A stretch of DNA of 64,000 bases, taken from positions 5,183,057 to 5,247,056 of the forward strand of contig NZ_KB913029.1 of NCBI RefSeq assembly GCF_000384115.1, read 5' to 3'. This document shows positions 61,073-64,000 of this stretch, piece by piece; within the stretch, counting starts at the first letter, position 1, and every line of letters starts with the position of its first letter. Source of the stretch: Sporichthya polymorpha DSM 43042. GTDB lineage: Bacteria > Actinomycetota > Actinomycetes > Sporichthyales > Sporichthyaceae. The position numbers were made by a program, and so were the translations under genes. The notes beneath the pieces are model-generated. The model had not been told where the DNA came from and did no database searches. It saw only the letters and a list, made by a program, of their open reading frames with translations.

Positions 61073-63708
61073 GACGCGGGCAGTGCGTCGAGCTGACCGG
61101 AGATGCGGGCGACGTCCGCCTCGGCGGTCTCCTTGCGCCCGCGGATCTTCGCGACGACCGACTCCGGCGCCTTGGCGAGGAAGGCGGCGTTGGCGAGTTT
61201 CGCGTCGGCGACCTCGATCTCCTTGCGCGCGGCCGCGAGGTCTTTCTCCAGCCGGGCCCGCTCGGCCCCGACGTCGATCGCGCCGGAGAGGTCGAGCTCG
61301 ACGACCGCGCCCTTGCGCTCGAGCGTCGCGCCGGCCGTGAACCCGTCCTCGGGCTCGGTAAGCCGGGTCAGGGCGCGGACCTGGTCGGCGTGCTCCGCGA
61401 GACCCGGAACGCTGCCGTCGCAGGTGATGCGCGCAGCCACCTTCTTCGACGGCGGGACGCCCTGGTCGGAGCGGAAGCGGCGGATCTCGGTGACGAGGTC
61501 CTGCACCGCGGTGATCTGGGCCTCGGCGTCGGCGTCGGCGCAGGAGGCGTCCGCGGTCGGCCACGGGGCGATGACGATCGACTCGCCGCCGGTCAGCGTC
61601 GTCCAGAGCTCCTCGGTGACGAACGGGATCACCGGGTGCAGCAGCTTGAGCAGGACGTCGAGGGTGTGGCCGAGCACCGCGCGGGTGGTCTCGGCCTCCG
61701 CGCCGCCGCGGGCCAGCGGGGCCTTGGCGAGCTCGAGGTACCAGTCGCAGAACTCGTCCCACACCAGGTGGTAGAGCGCCTCGGTGGCCTTCGCGAACTC
61801 GTAGTCCTCGTAGAACGCGTCGACCTCGGCGACGGTCGCGTGCAGCCGCGAGAGCATCCACCGGTCCGCCGGGGAGAGCTGCTCGCGCGGCGGCACCGCG
61901 GTCTCGACGGTGGCGCCGTTGATCAGCGCGAACCGGGTCGCGTTCCAGAGCTTGTTGCAGAAGTTGCGCGAGCCCGCCACCCAGTCCTCACCGATGGGCG
62001 CGTCGGTGCCGGGGTTCGCCCCGCGGGCCAGCGTGAAGCGCAGCGCGTCGGAGCCGTAGGCGTCCATCCAGTCGAGCGGGTCCACGGCGTTGCCGAAGGA
62101 CTTGCTCATCTTCTTGCCGAACTGGTCGCGCACCATGCCGTGCAGGCCGATGGTGTGGAACGGGATGTCGCGGCCTGACGGAGCGTCATCCTTCATCGCG
62201 TACAGGCCGAACATCATCATCCGGGCGACCCAGAAGAAGAGGATGTCGTAGCCCGTGTACAGGACCGAGTTCGGGTAGAACTTCGCGAGCTCCGGCGTGC
62301 GCTCCGGCCACCCGAGCGTCGAGAACGGCCACAGGGCGGAGGAGAACCAGGTGTCGAGGACGTCCTCGTCCTGCGTCCAGCCATCGCCGCTCGGCGGTTC
62401 CTCGTCCGGCCCGACGCAGACGACCTCGTCGTTCGGGCCGTACCAGACCGGGATCCGGTGGCCCCACCACAGCTGGCGGGAGATGCACCAGTCGTGCATG
62501 TTGTCGACCCACGCGAACCAGCGCGGCTCGAGCTCCTTGGGGTGGATCGTCACGCGGCCGTCACGCACCGCGTCGCCCGCGGCCTGAGCCAGCGGGCCGA
62601 CGTGAACGAACCACTGCAGGCTCAGGCGCGGCTCGACCACGGTCTTGCACCGGGAGCAGTGCCCGACCGAATGCAGGTACGGCCGCTTCTCCGCGACGAT
62701 GCGGCCCTCGGCACGCAGCGCGGCGACGACGGCGGGCCGGGCCTCGAACCGGTCCATGCCCTGGAACGGGCCGTGCGCGGTCACGATCGCGGCCTCGTCC
62801 ATGATCGGAACCGAGGGCAGGTTGTGCCGCTGGCCGATCGCGAAGTCGTTCGGGTCGTGCGCCGGTGTCACCTTCACGGCGCCGGTGCCGAACTCGGGGT
62901 CGACGTGCTCGTCGGCGACGATCGGAATCTGACGCCCCGTCAACGGCAGCTCGACGGTGGTGCCGATCAGGTGCCGGTAGCGCTCGTCCTCCGGGTGGAC
63001 CGCCACTGCGGTGTCACCGAGCATCGTCTCGGCGCGCGTGGTCGCCACGACGATCGAGGCGTCCCCGTCGCCGTAGCGGATCGAGACGAGCTCGCCCGGG
63101 TCCTCCTGGTGCTCGACCTCGATGTCCGAGAGCGCGGTCCGGCACCGCGGGCACCAGTTGATGATGCGCTCGGCGCGGTAGATCAGCTCGTCGTCGTAGA
63201 GCCGCTTGAACATCGTCTGGACGGCCTTGGACAGGCCCTCGTCCATCGTGAAGCGCTCGCGCTCCCAGGCGACGCCGTCGCCGAGGCGCTTCATCTGGCC
63301 CAGGATCTTGCCGCCGGACTCGGCCTTCCACTCCCAGACCTTCTCCACGAACGCCTCGCGGCCGAGGTCGTGGCGGGAGACGCCCTCCTTGGCCAGCTCG
63401 CGCTCGACCACGTTCTGGGTCGCGATGCCGGCGTGGTCCATGCCGGGCAGCCACAGCGCCTCGTACCCCTGCATGCGGCGGCGGCGGACCAGGGCGTCGA
63501 TCAGGGTGTGCTCGAACGCGTGGCCGAGGTGCAGCGACCCGGTCACGTTCGGCGGCGGGATGACGATGCAGTACGCCGGCTTGTCCGAGTTCGCGTCGAC
63601 CTCGAAGTACCGCGCAGCCACCCACCGCTGGTACAGCGGACCCTCTACCTCCGCCGGCGTGTAGCGGGTCGGGAGGTCAGCGGCAGCGCGGGTGGTCTGG
63701 TCAGTCAC
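61069..63708 (-). CDS. valS: Valyl-tRNA synthetase
   Basis: 879 residues from GTG 63708. Class I synthetase: HLGH in [18 protein letters not shown] near residue 60, editing domain with [25 protein letters not shown] in [10 protein letters not shown] near residue 535, anticodon-binding domain, and a C-terminal coiled coil ([20 protein letters not shown]) that contacts tRNA. It charges tRNA-Val and hydrolyses Thr-tRNA-Val. A TAGACT -10 box lies 7 bases before the GTG with no ribosome binding site, as at leuS and proA. folC follows with overlapping stop and start. A YbaK-like gene diverges from the same gap. Confidence 0.97.
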   Translation of the reverse strand: MTDQTTRAAADLPTRYTPAEVEGPLYQRWVAARYFEVDANSDKPAYCIVIPPPNVTGSLHLGHAFEHTLIDALVRRRRMQGYEALWLPGMDHAGIATQNVVERELAKEGVSRHDLGREAFVEKVWEWKAESGGKILGQMKRLGDGVAWERERFTMDEGLSKAVQTMFKRLYDDELIYRAERIINWCPRCRTALSDIEVEHQEDPGELVSIRYGDGDASIVVATTRAETMLGDTAVAVHPEDERYRHLIGTTVELPLTGRQIPIVADEHVDPEFGTGAVKVTPAHDPNDFAIGQRHNLPSVPIMDEAAIVTAHGPFQGMDRFEARPAVVAALRAEGRIVAEKRPYLHSVGHCSRCKTVVEPRLSLQWFVHVGPLAQAAGDAVRDGRVTIHPKELEPRWFAWVDNMHDWCISRQLWWGHRIPVWYGPNDEVVCVGPDEEPPSGDGWTQDEDVLDTWFSSALWPFSTLGWPERTPELAKFYPNSVLYTGYDILFFWVARMMMFGLYAMKDDAPSGRDIPFHTIGLHGMVRDQFGKKMSKSFGNAVDPLDWMDAYGSDALRFTLARGANPGTDAPIGEDWVAGSRNFCNKLWNATRFALINGATVETAVPPREQLSPADRWMLSRLHATVAEVDAFYEDYEFAKATEALYHLVWDEFCDWYLELAKAPLARGGAEAETTRAVLGHTLDVLLKLLHPVIPFVTEELWTTLTGGESIVIAPWPTADASCADADAEAQITAVQDLVTEIRRFRSDQGVPPSKKVAARITCDGSVPGLAEHADQVRALTRLTEPEDGFTAGATLERKGAVVELDLSGAIDVGAERARLEKDLAAARKEIEVADAKLANAAFLAKAPESVVAKIRGRKETAEADVARISGQLDALPAS

Positions 63709-63715
63709 GCGCGGA

Positions 63716-63721
63716 AGTCTA
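63716..63721 (-). promoter_or_regulatory. valS -10 box, leaderless arrangement
   Basis: TAGACT on the minus strand, exactly 7 bases before the valS GTG. Confidence 0.6.
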
Positions 63722-63760
63722 CGGAGCGGGAGCCCCTCGGTCCGAACCGATATACCCAGG

Positions 63761-63766
63761 CAGGAT
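63761..63766 (+). promoter_or_regulatory. Possible -10 box of the last gene
   Basis: CAGGAT ends 7 bases before the GTG at 63774, the same geometry as the other leaderless starts in the window, although the first base deviates from TANNNT. Confidence 0.35.
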
Positions 63767-63773
63767 GGGGTGC

Positions 63774-64000
63774 GTGACTTCGCTCGACTATTCGCCCGCC
63801 GCCGCCCGGACCGACCTGCTCGCCCCGCCCGTGGCCGCCGCGGTCGCCGCCTGGGCCGGGCGCACCCCCGTCGACGCGATCCGGGTCGCCGAGATCGACC
63901 CGGAGCTCGCCGACACCGCCGCGTTCTGCGCCGCCTACGACGAGCCCCTGGCCGAGTCCGCGAACTGCGTCGTGGTCCACGGCCGCCGGGGCGAGACCGT
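63774..64000 (+). CDS. YbaK/EbsC-like aminoacyl-tRNA deacylase, N-terminal part
   Basis: The first 75 codons of a gene cut by the right edge. The product starts [20 protein letters not shown] and continues with [20 protein letters not shown] and [19 protein letters not shown]. The DTAAFCxAYxxPLxxSANCVVV pattern is the start of the YbaK/ProX-type editing fold, in which the Cys residues sit beside the tRNA-binding strand. YbaK-like proteins deacylate mischarged Cys/Ala-tRNA-Pro or related tRNAs; the specificity is not readable from this fragment. Divergent from valS. Confidence 0.7.
   Translation, partial: MTSLDYSPAAARTDLLAPPVAAAVAAWAGRTPVDAIRVAEIDPELADTAAFCAAYDEPLAESANCVVVHGRRGET

Noticed and set aside
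1-64000. tRNA, rRNA, riboswitch or transposase genes
   Set aside because: No cloverleaf with a GTTCRANNC-type arm, rRNA segment, T-box-like leader before leuS/valS (both appear leaderless) or transposase motif was seen by eye; a covariance-model scan would be needed to exclude small RNAs.

Overview
The window is a very GC-rich, densely coded stretch of bacterial chromosome. Gene content and order point to an Actinomycetota (high-GC Gram-positive) chromosome: the blocks valS-folC-DUF4233-ndk, mreB-mreC-mreD-pbp2-rodA, rne-rplU-rpmA-obgE-proB-proA and nadD-LytR_C-rsfS-phosphatase are typical of that phylum. A SoxR without SoxS, the frequent GTG/TTG starts and several leaderless promoters fit the same picture. 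A mycelial or rod-shaped lineage near Sporichthya/Frankiales is possible, but I cannot prove it from the sequence. I found no tRNA, rRNA, CRISPR array, insertion sequence or prophage.

Layout. 1-2162: partial PucR-type regulator, hemW and a MOSC protein. 2229-7978: two related 14-helix MFS exporters, each with carboxypeptidase-regulatory-like (Ig-fold) repeats fused to the C-terminus, plus a TetR regulator. Near-identical 14-bp dyads overlap the -35 positions of tetR and of the second exporter. 8065-10721: lepA and ung. 10785-13090: soxR diverging from a coupled SDR and QueA-like pair through a MerR-type promoter. 13337-17394: two small coiled-coil proteins, then the three-gene locus ATP-grasp (circularly permuted), alpha-E protein and transglutaminase-like protein. 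17605-25155: rpsT, holA, comEC, two polysaccharide deacetylases, a small HTH protein, a duplication-scarred region and comEA. 25302-34561: leuS, a 1000-residue secreted propeller-like protein, two DUF21/CBS membrane proteins and a histidine phosphatase. 34594-50077: rsfS, nadD, a LytR_C protein, an epimerase, proA/proB/obgE/rpmA/rplU, rne and a radical-SAM pair. 50220-52731: a DGPF/YCII protein with an ECF42-type sigma factor, and a solitary DNA methyltransferase. 52716-64000: rodA-pbp2-mreDCB, ndk, folC, valS and the start of a YbaK-like deacylase gene.

Housekeeping functions dominate: translation and ribosome assembly, elongasome cell-wall synthesis, proline and NAD synthesis, folate and competence-type DNA uptake. 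The unusual content lies in the regulation and in intergenic DNA. Intergenic regions carry several families of perfect or near-perfect palindromes: two 87-bp elements sharing ends but not centres, two elements of roughly 77-89 bp beside a partial comEA duplication, a nested double inverted repeat after the epimerase, and four sites sharing a GGGTG-W-CACCC core. Three genes (leuS, valS, proA) share an identical -10 box exactly 7 nt before the start codon, which suggests leaderless transcripts. The best candidates for something undescribed are the SoxR-controlled SDR/QueA-like operon, the exporters with fused Ig-like tails, and the conserved-ends/variable-centre palindromes.
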